DNA of 64,000 bases from Hongsoonwoonella zoysiae (GTDB lineage Bacteria; Pseudomonadota; Alphaproteobacteria; Rhizobiales; Stappiaceae). Shown piece by piece: positions 52,588-61,894 of this stretch. Positions within the stretch are counted from its first letter, which is position 1. Every line of letters begins with the position of its first letter. Made by a program: the position numbers and the translations under genes. The notes under the pieces were generated by a model. The model did no database searches. It was not told where the DNA came from and was given only the letters and a program-made list of their open reading frames with translations. The stretch lies in the NCBI RefSeq assembly GCF_013266695.1, contig NZ_JABRXF010000003.1, positions 620,001 to 684,000 of the forward strand, given 5' to 3'.

Positions 52588-53961
52588 TCAGTAGGCAAAT
52601 TCACGGAAGACCTGCGTGACGTCACCGCCCCAGGCACCGTGATAGCGCTCCAGCATCTGGTCCGCGGGCGACATCCCGGTCGCCACGGTTTCTTCAACGG
52701 CAGCAAGATGAGTGCGCTCATCCTCGCCGGCATCGTTGAGCCGCGCGCGACGTTTGAGGCCCTCCGCGGCGAGCGCCACCATCTCACGCGCGACATCGCG
52801 AACCGTTCCGGACCGGAAAGGCGTGTGCAGGGCATGGCGAGGCACGCCATTGCGCAAGGATTCGCGTTCTTCCGGCGTCCAGTCCTTGACGAGCTGCCAG
52901 GCCTGATCGAGCACGCCCTCATCATATAGAAGGCCGACCCAAAGCGCGGGAAGCGCGCAAATGCGCCGCCAGGGCCCGCCGTCGGCCCCGCGCATTTCGA
53001 TGTAACGCTTCAAACGGACATCGGGAAATACGGTCGACAGATGGTTGTCCCAGTCGCCCAGCGTCGGATTGGGATCCGGTATCCGCCCTTGCAGCGCGCC
53101 GTTCATAAACTGGCGGAAGGTAACATCCGTCGCATCGAAATAGGTATCGCCGCGCTTGACGAAATACATCGGCACATCGACCGCCCATTCGACATAGGCT
53201 TCGAAGCCGAACCCCTCGTCGAAAGCGAACGGCAGCATGCCAGTGCGATTATTATCCGTATCGCGCCAGATTTCCGCCCGGAACGACTTGAAGCCGTTCG
53301 GTTTTCCCTCGGTGAAGGGAGAATTGGCAAAGATGGCGGTGGCGACCGGCTGGAGTGCCAGGCCCACGCGCATCTTGCGCGCCATATCCGCTTCCGAGGC
53401 AAAATCGAGATTTACCTGGATCGTCGACGTGCGGTACATCATGTCAAGCCCGAGGCTGCCTACCTTCGGCATGTAGCGCGTCATGATCTGGTAGCGCGAT
53501 TTCGGCATCATCGGCACATCTTCACGCTTCCACGTCGGCGTCATGCCGAGGCCGAGGAAGCCGACGCCGAGCGGTTCCGCCACTTCGCGGACCTGGGCAA
53601 GGTGGCTGTTGGTTTCGCGGCAGGTCTGGTGGAGGTTGTCGAGCGGCGCGCCCGAAAGCTCGAACTGGCCGCCGGGCTCGATGGAAATCGCACCGCCACC
53701 GACGGGATCGGCAAGGCCGATGATCAGCCCGTTGTCGGAAATACGCTCCCAGCCGAGAAGCGCCTCCATGCCTTCGAGAACGGCCTTGACGCCATTTTTG
53801 CCCTCATAGGGAATGGGGCTCAGGTCGGAGAGGTTGAAGCCGAATTTCTCATGTTCCGTTCCGATACGGAAACGGTCCGCCGGCTTGCAGCCGGCCTCCA
53901 GCGTCGCGGCGAGCGCTTGTATCCCCTCGATCGGGGTGGAATCGACAGTATCGCGGGCCAT
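52588..53961 (-). CDS. gshA: glutamate-cysteine ligase, plant/alphaproteobacterial type
   Basis: A 457-residue ATP-dependent ligase making gamma-glutamylcysteine, the first step of glutathione synthesis. The GCS2-family motifs are visible: FRIGTEHEKFGF at the start, ISIEPGGQFELSGAPLDNLHQT with active-site Glu residues, MMYRTSTIQVNLDFASEADM, and EAYVEWAVDVPMYFV. The C-terminal helix ends EYG-like as QVFREFAY. It lies next to rsmE, an order common in Rhizobiales. Confidence 0.95.
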   Translation of the reverse strand: MARDTVDSTPIEGIQALAATLEAGCKPADRFRIGTEHEKFGFNLSDLSPIPYEGKNGVKAVLEGMEALLGWERISDNGLIIGLADPVGGGAISIEPGGQFELSGAPLDNLHQTCRETNSHLAQVREVAEPLGVGFLGLGMTPTWKREDVPMMPKSRYQIMTRYMPKVGSLGLDMMYRTSTIQVNLDFASEADMARKMRVGLALQPVATAIFANSPFTEGKPNGFKSFRAEIWRDTDNNRTGMLPFAFDEGFGFEAYVEWAVDVPMYFVKRGDTYFDATDVTFRQFMNGALQGRIPDPNPTLGDWDNHLSTVFPDVRLKRYIEMRGADGGPWRRICALPALWVGLLYDEGVLDQAWQLVKDWTPEERESLRNGVPRHALHTPFRSGTVRDVAREMVALAAEGLKRRARLNDAGEDERTHLAAVEETVATGMSPADQMLERYHGAWGGDVTQVFREFAY

Positions 53962-54058
53962 CCGGACATCCCTAACGTATATTGGCCGGCAACATACTCA
54001 CCACATCCGCGAGGCACAAACCTCAATTTGCGTGCTTGTGGTTCGTTTAAGCGACTTT

Positions 54059-54808
54059 TCAGTACCAGTCGCCAAGCGCCGCCTGAACGACCGCAAGCGC
54101 GGCGACACCCGCCGTATCCGCGCGAAGCACCCGGGGCCCCAGGGGAAGCGGCGTGACGAAGCCGAGCGCCCGCAGCCTCGTCCGCTCTTCCTCCGAGAAA
54201 CCGCCCTCCGGCCCCACCAATACACCGAGAGGCCCACGCTCGACCGTGCTTAGCGCTGCGAGCGGGTTCTGGCTTTCCTCGCCTTCGTCGCAGAAGAGAA
54301 GCCGCCTGCCCGGCTCCGCCTGCGGCCAGCTTTCAAGGAGCGAGGGAAGCGAAACGGGCTCCAGAATTTCCGGCACCGAGATGACGCCGCATTGCTCGCA
54401 AGCCTCGATCACGTTGGCTCCCATCCGCTCCAGATTGATGCGCGAGGCTTGCGTATGCTGTGTGAGCACCGGGCGAAGGCGCCCCGCCCCCATTTCCACC
54501 GCCTTTTGCACCATATAATCGAGGCGGGCATGCTTCAGCGGGGCAAAGAGATAATCGATATCGGATGCCGGCGCCTGCTCGCGCGTCTGCTCGACAAGCG
54601 CGATCCGGCAGGACTTGCGGCTTTCCACCTCGAGTTCGGCCAACCATTCGCCATCCCGTCCGTTGAAGACGAGGATCCGGTCGCCCGAGGCCATGCGCAT
54701 GACATTGACGAGATAGTTCGTCTGCGCCTTGTCCGTCTCGATCCTGGCGCCATGCGCAAGGATATGCCGGAGGAAAAGGCGCTGCATTCTGAAGTTCGAT
54801 CTTGGCAT
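54059..54808 (-). CDS. rsmE: 16S rRNA m3U1498 methyltransferase RsmE
   Basis: A 249-residue SPOUT-fold methyltransferase. N-terminal PUA-like domain ([38 protein letters not shown]), then the knot with [21 protein letters not shown] and [22 protein letters not shown]. It methylates U1498 in the decoding region. Divergent from xseA (134-base spacer). Confidence 0.95.
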   Translation of the reverse strand: MPRSNFRMQRLFLRHILAHGARIETDKAQTNYLVNVMRMASGDRILVFNGRDGEWLAELEVESRKSCRIALVEQTREQAPASDIDYLFAPLKHARLDYMVQKAVEMGAGRLRPVLTQHTQASRINLERMGANVIEACEQCGVISVPEILEPVSLPSLLESWPQAEPGRRLLFCDEGEESQNPLAALSTVERGPLGVLVGPEGGFSEEERTRLRALGFVTPLPLGPRVLRADTAGVAALAVVQAALGDWY

Positions 54809-54942
54809 GGCCCAACCTTAACGAATTCGATTCCGTATTCCCACCTGTCGATATCCAAAGGTGTGGACCTTGACCTTGGGCGCCGGCTCATGTCCCTTGA
54901 TCGGACAAAAAGCGACCCGTCACATCCACTTCGAGCAGGCCA

Positions 54943-56508
54943 TTGTCCGACACGACCAACGTCGCCGAATTCTCCGTTTCCGAAATCTCCTTCGCGATCA
55001 AGCGCACGATGGAGGACACCTTCGGCTATGTGCGGGTGCGCGGGGAACTGGGCCGGATATCGAGGCCCGGTTCCGGACATATCTATCTCGACCTCAAGGA
55101 CGACAAGGCGGTGCTGGCCGGCGTGATCTGGCGCGGCGTGGCAAGCAGGCTGAAAATTCAACCCGAACAAGGCCTTGAAGTGATCGCGACCGGCAAGATC
55201 ACCACCTTTCCCGGTCAGTCGAAATATCAGCTCGTGATCGAATCGCTGGAGCCTGCCGGCGTCGGCGCGCTGATGGCGCTTCTGGAAGAGCGGAAAAAGA
55301 AGCTTGCCGCCGAAGGGCTCTTCGAGGAGGCGCGCAAGCAGCTTTTGCCGCGCCTGCCGCGCGTGATCGGCGTCGTCACCTCGCCGACGGGCGCCGTCAT
55401 CCGCGATATCCTTCACCGGATCACCGACCGCTACCCGCTGCATGTGCTGGTCTGGCCCGTCCGTGTGCAGGGCGAGACCTGCGGAGCGGAAGTGGCGAAC
55501 GGAATTCGCGGGTTCAATGCGCTTTCGCCCGGCGGGCCGATCCCTCGGCCGGATGTCCTGATCGTCGCGCGCGGTGGCGGTAGCATCGAAGATCTCTGGG
55601 GCTTCAACGAAGAGGAGGTCGTGCGTGCAGCGGCCGCCTCCGACATCCCGCTGATTTCAGCGGTCGGCCATGAAACCGACTGGACGCTGATCGACCTGGC
55701 AGCAGACGTGCGTGCGCCAACCCCGACGGGGGCAGCCGAAATCGCCGTGCCGGTGAAGGCGGAGCTCCTCAACACGATCGACGATCTCTCCCGCCGGCTC
55801 GGTTCCGGCCTGATCAGGCTGCTGAACAGCCGGCGAACAGAGCTGCGCGCGGCGAGCGCGGCGCTGCCGGCCCCGCGCGACCTGCTGGCCCTTCCCCGCC
55901 AGCGCCTCGACACATATTCCGAGCGGCTTCGGCCGGCGCTTCGGGCAACGCTACGCGACAGGCGTGCACGGCTCGACACGGCCAACGCCCGCCTTTCGCC
56001 GGCCACGCTTCAACGGACGATGCGCTATTCAGCGGAGAGGATCGACGCACTTTCCGCAAGAAGCCTGCGGGCGCTCGCCGTCATCTCCGGCAATCGCAGG
56101 CAGCGATTCGAGGCAATCGCCCAGCGTTTGTCACCGCAACGCCTCAACGAAAGAGCCGGACTTTCGCGTGAGAAACTCGACGGTCTCTCGTCGCGCTTTG
56201 ACAGGGCGTTCGCCGAACGCGTCAAGGCGGAGCGCGCAAGGCTCGATGCCGTCGACAAGCTATTGGAATCGCTTTCCTACCGAAATGTGCTGCAGCGCGG
56301 CTTCGCTCTCGTACGGGACGATGCGGGCACGCCGATCAGATCCGCCAGGGATGTTGCGGCAGGCACGATGATCGACATCGAGTTCGGCGACGAAAGCCAT
56401 CTGACCGCGTTGACCGGGAGCGCGCCGGCAGGCGGCGGGCATCCTCCCAAAAAATCCCGCGCGGCAAAGGCGACCGGCGAGCCGAAAAAACAAGGCACAC
56501 TTTTTTAG
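54943..56508 (+). CDS. xseA: exodeoxyribonuclease VII large subunit
   Basis: A 521-residue protein. The OB-fold N-terminus is [43 protein letters not shown]. The catalytic region follows: [49 protein letters not shown], and [31 protein letters not shown]. The C-terminus is a long coiled coil. With XseB it degrades single-stranded DNA. The start appears to be TTG 54943 ([10 protein letters not shown]), with a weak GAGCAGG upstream; xseB is elsewhere. Confidence 0.94.
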   Translation: MSDTTNVAEFSVSEISFAIKRTMEDTFGYVRVRGELGRISRPGSGHIYLDLKDDKAVLAGVIWRGVASRLKIQPEQGLEVIATGKITTFPGQSKYQLVIESLEPAGVGALMALLEERKKKLAAEGLFEEARKQLLPRLPRVIGVVTSPTGAVIRDILHRITDRYPLHVLVWPVRVQGETCGAEVANGIRGFNALSPGGPIPRPDVLIVARGGGSIEDLWGFNEEEVVRAAAASDIPLISAVGHETDWTLIDLAADVRAPTPTGAAEIAVPVKAELLNTIDDLSRRLGSGLIRLLNSRRTELRAASAALPAPRDLLALPRQRLDTYSERLRPALRATLRDRRARLDTANARLSPATLQRTMRYSAERIDALSARSLRALAVISGNRRQRFEAIAQRLSPQRLNERAGLSREKLDGLSSRFDRAFAERVKAERARLDAVDKLLESLSYRNVLQRGFALVRDDAGTPIRSARDVAAGTMIDIEFGDESHLTALTGSAPAGGGHPPKKSRAAKATGEPKKQGTLF

Positions 56509-56564
56509 ACGTCGCCCGAGGGCGCGGTAGCACGTTGCGGCGCGAGGCCGTGGTGCGCAATATC

Positions 56565-56578
56565 ATATTCTAGAATAT
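56565..56578. promoter_or_regulatory. palindromic operator at the DsrE-like gene promoter
   Basis: ATATTCTAGAATAT is a perfect 14-bp palindrome in an AT-rich patch. A TATAGT -10 (56593-56598) follows so that the palindrome covers the -35 position, as expected for repression. It resembles operators of small ArsR-type sulfur sensors (BigR/SqrR), but the half-site spacing differs. Confidence 0.5.
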
Positions 56579-56637
56579 AGATGTTATTATGTTATAGTCC
56601 CGCACTGCCCGCATGGGTGGCGAACGGGAGGAAATCC

Positions 56638-57087
56638 ATGAAAACAGTGACCGTATATTTCGCAGTCTTGCTGGCCGGCCTTGCACTTTTTGCGCCCGGG
56701 GCCGCGACTGCCGGGGACGGGGTCCACCGTCTTGCACTTCAGATCAGCGACAACGACCCGCAAAAGATGAACACCGTTCTCAATGTGGCTGCGAATGTGG
56801 CACGACATTACTCGGGCAACGGCGAGGAGGTGGAAATAAGGATCGTCGCCTTCAACCAGGGCCTTCACATGCTCAGGTCCGATACATCGCCGGTTAAGGA
56901 ACGGCTTGCCGGTTTTGCCAAGAGCATGCCCAACGTCACGTTCAATGCGTGTGGAAATACGATTGCGGGAATGACGAAGAAGGAAGGAAAAGAGCCACCG
57001 CTGGTGGATAACGCCGAGACCGTTCCTGCAGGCGTCGTGACCCTCATGGAGCTGGACGAGGCGGGCTGGACAATCGTGCGCCCCTGA
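56638..57087 (+). CDS. exported DsrE/DsrF-like sulfurtransferase-type protein
   Basis: A 149-residue protein with signal peptide (MKTVTVYFAVLLAGLALFAPGAATA) and a DsrE-like fold: HRLALQISDNDPQKMNTVLNVAANVARHYS, VEIRIVAFNQGLHMLR, FNACGNTIAGMTKKEG, and VPAGVVTLMELDEAGWTIVRP. The Cys in FNACGNT is at the position of the sulfur-carrying Cys of DsrE/TusD. It may relay sulfane sulfur in the periplasm. GGGAGG precedes ATG 56638; terminator at 57101. Confidence 0.85.
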   Translation: MKTVTVYFAVLLAGLALFAPGAATAGDGVHRLALQISDNDPQKMNTVLNVAANVARHYSGNGEEVEIRIVAFNQGLHMLRSDTSPVKERLAGFAKSMPNVTFNACGNTIAGMTKKEGKEPPLVDNAETVPAGVVTLMELDEAGWTIVRP

Positions 57088-57100
57088 ACATGAAACACTT

Positions 57101-57141
57101 GCGGCGAGCCATTAATAAACGGCTCGCCGCATCGTTTTTTT
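57101..57141 (+). terminator. terminator of the DsrE-like gene
   Basis: GCGGCGAGCC, loop ATTAATAAAC, GGCTCGCCGC: a perfect 10-bp stem, followed by ATCGTTTTTTTA. It is 14 bases after the stop and precedes the convergent TRAP 3 end. Confidence 0.88.
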
Positions 57142-57157
57142 ACACCGTTTGCCGGAG

Positions 57158-58525
57158 CTACATTACCGATGGCAGCCAGGTTACGATCGCCGGGAAGGCG
57201 ACAAGACCGGCGATGGTCAGCCCGTCCGCCACGAAGAACGGCAAGCAGCCGCGGAAAACCTCCTGCACCGGAATATCCGGCCTGACACCGGCGACCACGA
57301 AGCAGTTCAGGCCTATCGGTGGGGTGATCAGACAAAGCTCCGCCATCTTGACCACCAGGATTCCGAACCAGATCGCGCAAAGCTCGCCCGACATGCCGAA
57401 CGCGCTGTCCGCCGCCGATACGGATTCGCCACCATTGAGCGCCATGACCGCCGGATAGACCACGGGCAAGGTCAGCACCAGCATGCCGATGGCATCTATG
57501 AACATACCGAGCACGGCATAGGCGCACAGGATGATCACAAGCGTCATCCACGGGCTGAATTCGAGCGCTACGATAAACTCCCTGAAGGCTTCCGGCAGGC
57601 CGGCGAAACCCAAAAAGCGGACGTAAACCAGCACACCCCAGATGAGCGTGAAGATCATCACCGTCAGCTTCGCCGTCTCGTGCAGGGCCTGGCCAAGCTG
57701 GCGCCCACGCATGCCGTTGACGATTGCCGTCACGAGCACCACGAAAGCACCGAGCGCACCTGCTTCCGTCGGCGTCGCGATACCGTAATAAAGCGAGCCG
57801 AAGATGATGACGACGACGCTGACGATCGGCAACGTTCCGGGCACCGCGGCGAAACGCTGACCCCAGGTAAATCCACGCACCGGCGGGGCATCGCCGCGCC
57901 AGGCCGACATGCCGATGATGATGATCACGTAGATGAACGCGGAGAAGATGCCCGGCAGGAAGCCGGCGATCAGGAGCTTTGCCACCGACTGTTCAACCAG
58001 AATGGCATAAATCACCAGGATCGCCGAAGGCGGAATGAGCGAGGCAAGCGTGCCACCCGCCGCGACAACCGCCGAAGACAGGCGCTTGGAATAACCGACG
58101 GCGAGCATTTCCGGGATCGCGACCCGGGAGAATACGGCTGCCGTCGCGACACTTGCGCCGGAAACGGCGGCGAAGCCCGCGGTCGCAAAAACCGTACCCA
58201 CCGCCATGCCACCCGGCAACCAGCCGAGCCAGCGTTTTGCCGCTTCGAAGAGTTGGCGCGTGAAGCCGGCGTAAAAGGCGAGAAAGCCGATCAGGATGAA
58301 TGTCGGCAGGACCGACAGCGAATAGGTGACCGACTTCGAATGAGGAACCGTGCCCGCCATCTTGAGCGCGGTTATCACCCCCTTTTCAAAGCCGAGGCGC
58401 AGCGAAAAGATGGCGATAAGGCCGACCATGCCGACCAGCGCGGCGGCAAAGGCAACCCGCATGCCGACGACTACAAGGACGAGCAGGACGCCCGTCATGA
58501 TCAGACCGATGTCAAAAGGCGTCAT
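57158..58525 (-). CDS. dctM: TRAP transporter large permease DctM (system 3)
   Basis: A 455-residue permease: TPFDIGLIMTGVLLVLVVVGMRVAFAAALVGMVG, GGTLASLIPPSAILVIYAILVEQSV, and LCLITPPIGLNCFVVAGVRPDI. Standard DctM layout with about 12 helices. ATG overlaps the dctQ stop by one base. No associated enzyme gene on the same strand. Confidence 0.92.
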   Translation of the reverse strand: MTPFDIGLIMTGVLLVLVVVGMRVAFAAALVGMVGLIAIFSLRLGFEKGVITALKMAGTVPHSKSVTYSLSVLPTFILIGFLAFYAGFTRQLFEAAKRWLGWLPGGMAVGTVFATAGFAAVSGASVATAAVFSRVAIPEMLAVGYSKRLSSAVVAAGGTLASLIPPSAILVIYAILVEQSVAKLLIAGFLPGIFSAFIYVIIIIGMSAWRGDAPPVRGFTWGQRFAAVPGTLPIVSVVVIIFGSLYYGIATPTEAGALGAFVVLVTAIVNGMRGRQLGQALHETAKLTVMIFTLIWGVLVYVRFLGFAGLPEAFREFIVALEFSPWMTLVIILCAYAVLGMFIDAIGMLVLTLPVVYPAVMALNGGESVSAADSAFGMSGELCAIWFGILVVKMAELCLITPPIGLNCFVVAGVRPDIPVQEVFRGCLPFFVADGLTIAGLVAFPAIVTWLPSVM

Positions 58526-59166
58526 CAGGCTTTCTCCCCTCGCCCGAATTCCGCCGGGTCTTCTCCGAAAGCTTCTTCTATTTCATGTTTTGCCGTTTCC
58601 GCAGCATCGTGAATCACGGGTACGGCAATGGCTTCGGCATCGGGATAGCGCACCAGGCGCCAGTAGCCGTAGATCTGTAGCACCAGCCGCAGCCACAAGA
58701 GCGAAAGCGCGACCGGAACGACAAGCTTCGACGGCCATGTCGGCAGGCCGATGTCGATCGTGCTGTCCCCCAGCAGCCACGAGCGCTGGAAGTGGTACCA
58801 GGAACCGTAGACGAGGCCGGTGACGACGAGCCAGATGAGGACGACGCCGACCAATTCCGCGACCCAGAGGGTCCGCCCCTTAAGCTGGCCGAGCACGATT
58901 TCCATGCGGATGTGGTCGCCCACGCGCTGGCAATAGGCGATGCCACCGAAAGCGAATACCGCCATCGCCTGTTCCGTGATGTCGATAAAGCCCGGGACGG
59001 GCCAGTTGAACACCGTTCGTCCGACGACCTGCACGACGGCAAGCAGCATCAGCACGAGGATGCTGGCGGCGGCGATAAGATTGAATATATTTTCGATAAC
59101 GCCGAGAGCGCCATCGAACCGGATATAGGTTCGCGGCTGCTCGCTCGAGGCGGGCCCAGCGTTCAT
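58525..59166 (-). CDS. dctQ: TRAP transporter small permease DctQ (system 3)
   Basis: A 213-residue protein with four helices and a DctQ core (NIFNLIAAASILVLMLLAVVQVVGRTVFNWPVPGFIDITEQAMAVFAFGGIAYCQRVGDHIRMEI), plus a C-terminal acidic tail (DAAETAKHEIEEAFGEDPAEFG). AGGAG lies 10 bases before ATG 59166. Intermediate between dctP and dctM on the minus strand, 123 bases after dctP. Confidence 0.9.
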   Translation of the reverse strand: MNAGPASSEQPRTYIRFDGALGVIENIFNLIAAASILVLMLLAVVQVVGRTVFNWPVPGFIDITEQAMAVFAFGGIAYCQRVGDHIRMEIVLGQLKGRTLWVAELVGVVLIWLVVTGLVYGSWYHFQRSWLLGDSTIDIGLPTWPSKLVVPVALSLLWLRLVLQIYGYWRLVRYPDAEAIAVPVIHDAAETAKHEIEEAFGEDPAEFGRGEKA

Positions 59167-59289
59167 GACATGCTCCTGTCTGTATCACCGCATGGCGGTC
59201 CGCAGGAAAGAATGACCGATCCCATGTTGGCAAACCGCCCCGGTCGAGGACATCGGCCGGGGCGGGGCGTCACACGGATCGACGGATCG

Positions 59290-60306
59290 TCAGTTGAGCT
59301 TGGACTGCACCATGTCGAGCAGTTCCTGGGCGGGAATGCCCTTGGCGCTCATTTCCTTGACCCATTCGTCCCAAAGCGGCTTGCCGGCCTTTGCCCTGAA
59401 AGCGTCGATTTCCGACTTTTCGAAGGTGACCTGCTCGATCTTCATTTCGTCAAGCGTCGGATACCACTTGTCGTAGACCTTCTTGTAGGTCGCGAGGTAA
59501 TGGTCGATCGCCTCGTCGATCGAGGAGTCGAGCGCTTCCTTGTAGTTGTCGGGCAGGGCATCGTAGGCATCCTGATTGACGACGACCGGGCAGTTGACCG
59601 TGCCGGGATTGAGATTCGTCGTCCACCAGCTGCCTGCTTCCACCGTCTTGAAGGCCAGATGCGCATGCGGAGCGAAGGATGCCGCGCGCACGGTACCGGA
59701 ATCGATCGCCTGGAACGTTTCGGAAGCCGTCACCGTCGTCGGAACGGCACCGATCGTCTCCATCGCCTTGCCGACGCCGCCAAGGGCGCGAACGCGCATG
59801 CCTTCGAAATCGGAAACGGATTTCGGCGCGTCGCCCTTGCCCACGAAATTGTACTGCGGCATGGGCGAAGACATCAAAAGCTTCGCGTTCCAGCGCGCCA
59901 GATCCTCCTGGACGGCGGGATGGGAATAGACTTCCTTGTCGAGCGCGACCTGGGTTTCAAGGTCCGGCACGCCGAGGAAGGGAAGCTCGAGCACCGTCAA
60001 CGTCGGGTTCTTGTCGGCGTGGTAGGACGCGCAGAACTGCGCCATCTCGAAAGCGCCGATGGAAATACCGTCAAGGTTCTCGCGCGACTTGGACAGCGCT
60101 TCGCCGTAGGCAAGGTTCAGCTTGAAGCCCCCGTCCGTCTTCTGGTCGACGAGTTCGGCCAGCTTTTCGATGTGTTCGGTGAAGGCGCGGCGCTTGCCCC
60201 ACAGCGAAACGTTCCAGGTAACGTCCTGCGCGAAGGTTTCCGCCGCAAAGCCGAACGTCAGCGCAAGCGCTGTCGCCGACGTGATAAGTGCGCGGTTGAG
60301 TTTCAT
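59290..60306 (-). CDS. dctP: TRAP transporter periplasmic binding protein DctP (system 3)
   Basis: A 338-residue exported binding protein (signal MKLNRALITSATALALTFGFAAETFA). DctP fold: VTWNVSLWGKRRAFTEHIEKLAELVDQKTDG, the carboxylate-binding Arg in FEGMRVRALGGVGKAMETIG, and TVRAASFAPHAHLAF. GGGAGG lies 5 bases upstream of ATG 60306. The ligand is unknown; the divergent acyl-CoA dehydrogenase and the following acyl-CoA synthetase suggest a short carboxylic acid degraded as a CoA ester. Confidence 0.9.
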   Translation of the reverse strand: MKLNRALITSATALALTFGFAAETFAQDVTWNVSLWGKRRAFTEHIEKLAELVDQKTDGGFKLNLAYGEALSKSRENLDGISIGAFEMAQFCASYHADKNPTLTVLELPFLGVPDLETQVALDKEVYSHPAVQEDLARWNAKLLMSSPMPQYNFVGKGDAPKSVSDFEGMRVRALGGVGKAMETIGAVPTTVTASETFQAIDSGTVRAASFAPHAHLAFKTVEAGSWWTTNLNPGTVNCPVVVNQDAYDALPDNYKEALDSSIDEAIDHYLATYKKVYDKWYPTLDEMKIEQVTFEKSEIDAFRAKAGKPLWDEWVKEMSAKGIPAQELLDMVQSKLN

Positions 60307-60587
60307 TCGGTCCTCCCGATTCTTGTTCAGATGCGATCTTGTTACGATGGCCGCCACGCCCGAATGATTATTGGTTCCGCGCGGCGATCCGAGGTCGCAC
60401 ATTTACATGGTAAAAACGACATATCCAGAGGCTGAACGCAAACTCTGGCGAATTCCTCAAGCTTTTCAGGCCACGACTGGCCGCGAGGAGAAATGGACAA
60501 AACCTGGCAATCTCCGTTAATTGCCGGCCAAGGGTTGGAATTCGTTGGGTCATGAAAACCGGCGAACGATTTTATGGGAGGACGGTC

Positions 60588-61742
60588 ATGCAATTTTTGC
60601 TGAACGAGGAACAAATCCTCATTCAGAATACCGCAAGACGGCTTGCAGGCGACCGTATCGCCCCGCTCGCCGAACGTCTGGACCGGGGCGAGGGCCGCGA
60701 GGAGTTTCTGGCCAACCTGAAATTCCTTGCAGAAAACGGCTTCATGGCGCTCAACGTCGCCGCCGATTACGGTGGAGCGGAAGCAGGTGCCGTTGCCTTC
60801 GCGCTCGCGATCGAGGAAGTCGGCCGCGCCTGCGCCTCCACGGGGGTTACCATGTCGGTCACAAATATGGTGGCCGAGGTCATCCAGGCTGTGGGATCGG
60901 AAGAGCAACGAGCCGCCTATCTTCCGAAGATCGCCGGCGGGATCTATCCCGCCGCGGCCTTCTGCCTGACAGAGTCGGGAGCCGGCTCCGACCCCTCCTC
61001 CATGCGCACGAAGGCCGTGCGAGACGGCAATCACTATGTCCTGAACGGCTCCAAGCTCTATATCACTTCCGCCGAATACGCCGGCATCTTCGTCGTCTGG
61101 GCGGTGACCGACCCGGACGCCCCCAGGGGCAAGGGCATTTCCTGCTTCCTCGTGGAGCGCGACACGCCGGGGCTCGTCATAGGCAAGGCCGAAAAGAAGA
61201 TGGGCCAGACGGGCTCCGTCACCAACGAAGTGCACTTCGAGGATTGCCGCATCCCCGCGACGCAAATGATGGGCGAAGAAAACGACGGCTTCCGCATCGC
61301 CGTCGGCGAGCTTGCCGGGGGGCGTATCGGCATCGCGGCACTGGCGCTCGGCATTTCGCGAGCGGCGATGGACGCCGCGAAGTCCTACGTGAAGGAACGC
61401 AAGCAGTTCGGCAAGGCGATCGCCGACATGCAAGGCATTCAGTGGATGATCGCCGACCGGGAAACCGAACTGGAAGCCGCCCGCCTGCTGATCCTGCAAG
61501 CTGCGCATTTGAAGGATGCCGGCAAACCCTTCGCCCGCGAAGCCTCCATGGCCAAGCTTTTTTCAAGCGAAGCCGCCCAGCGCGCCACATACACCGCGCT
61601 CCAGCTTCACGGCGGCGCGGGCTACATCCGCGAATATCCTCTCGAGAGATATGCGCGCGACGCCCGCATCACGACGATCTACGAAGGAACATCGGAAATC
61701 CAGCGGCTGATCATCGCCCGGGAGGTGCTCAAAGAGATCTGA
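60588..61742 (+). CDS. acyl-CoA dehydrogenase
   Basis: A 384-residue FAD enzyme of the short/branched-chain acyl-CoA dehydrogenase type. FAD and substrate motifs: AAAFCLTESGAGSDPSSMRTKAV and YITSAEYAGIFVVWAVT, and the C-terminal QLHGGAGYIREYPLERYARDARITTIYEGTSEIQR with the catalytic Glu in IYEGT. It introduces a 2,3-double bond into acyl-CoA and passes electrons to ETF. GGGAGG is 6 bases upstream of ATG 60588. Divergent from TRAP 3. Confidence 0.93.
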   Translation: MQFLLNEEQILIQNTARRLAGDRIAPLAERLDRGEGREEFLANLKFLAENGFMALNVAADYGGAEAGAVAFALAIEEVGRACASTGVTMSVTNMVAEVIQAVGSEEQRAAYLPKIAGGIYPAAAFCLTESGAGSDPSSMRTKAVRDGNHYVLNGSKLYITSAEYAGIFVVWAVTDPDAPRGKGISCFLVERDTPGLVIGKAEKKMGQTGSVTNEVHFEDCRIPATQMMGEENDGFRIAVGELAGGRIGIAALALGISRAAMDAAKSYVKERKQFGKAIADMQGIQWMIADRETELEAARLLILQAAHLKDAGKPFAREASMAKLFSSEAAQRATYTALQLHGGAGYIREYPLERYARDARITTIYEGTSEIQRLIIAREVLKEI

Positions 61743-61797
61743 CCTTCGGCATATGCCTATTTTCGCTGAGAAAATTCGATTCTTCCCTTGCGTCTGA

Positions 61798-61811
61798 TTG
61801 ACGAGGGTCAA
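61798..61811. promoter_or_regulatory. FNR/FixK-type box upstream of uspA
   Basis: TTGAC-GAGG-GTCAA is a perfect 5-4-5 dyad of the FNR/FixK class. It is centred at 61804.5; TAGTCT at 61834-61839 as -10 would start transcription near 61846, placing the box at -41.5 (class II). This suggests induction of the stress protein gene under low oxygen. Confidence 0.55.
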
Positions 61812-61894
61812 AGAATGATCGCACTCGGACGGGTAGTCTCGCGACGATACTACGGGCCCGTCAGGCCCGGCCCCATCAAAGGAGGGACGTTGTT

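Noticed and set aside
57149..60435. Two long plus-strand frames (57149-58612 and 58792-60435) antisense to TRAP system 3
   Set aside because: His/Arg/Asp-rich shadow products of the TRAP genes on the other strand.
60342..61508. 388-codon frame antisense to the acyl-CoA dehydrogenase
   Set aside because: Shadow of a clear enzyme gene; no motif and no RBS.
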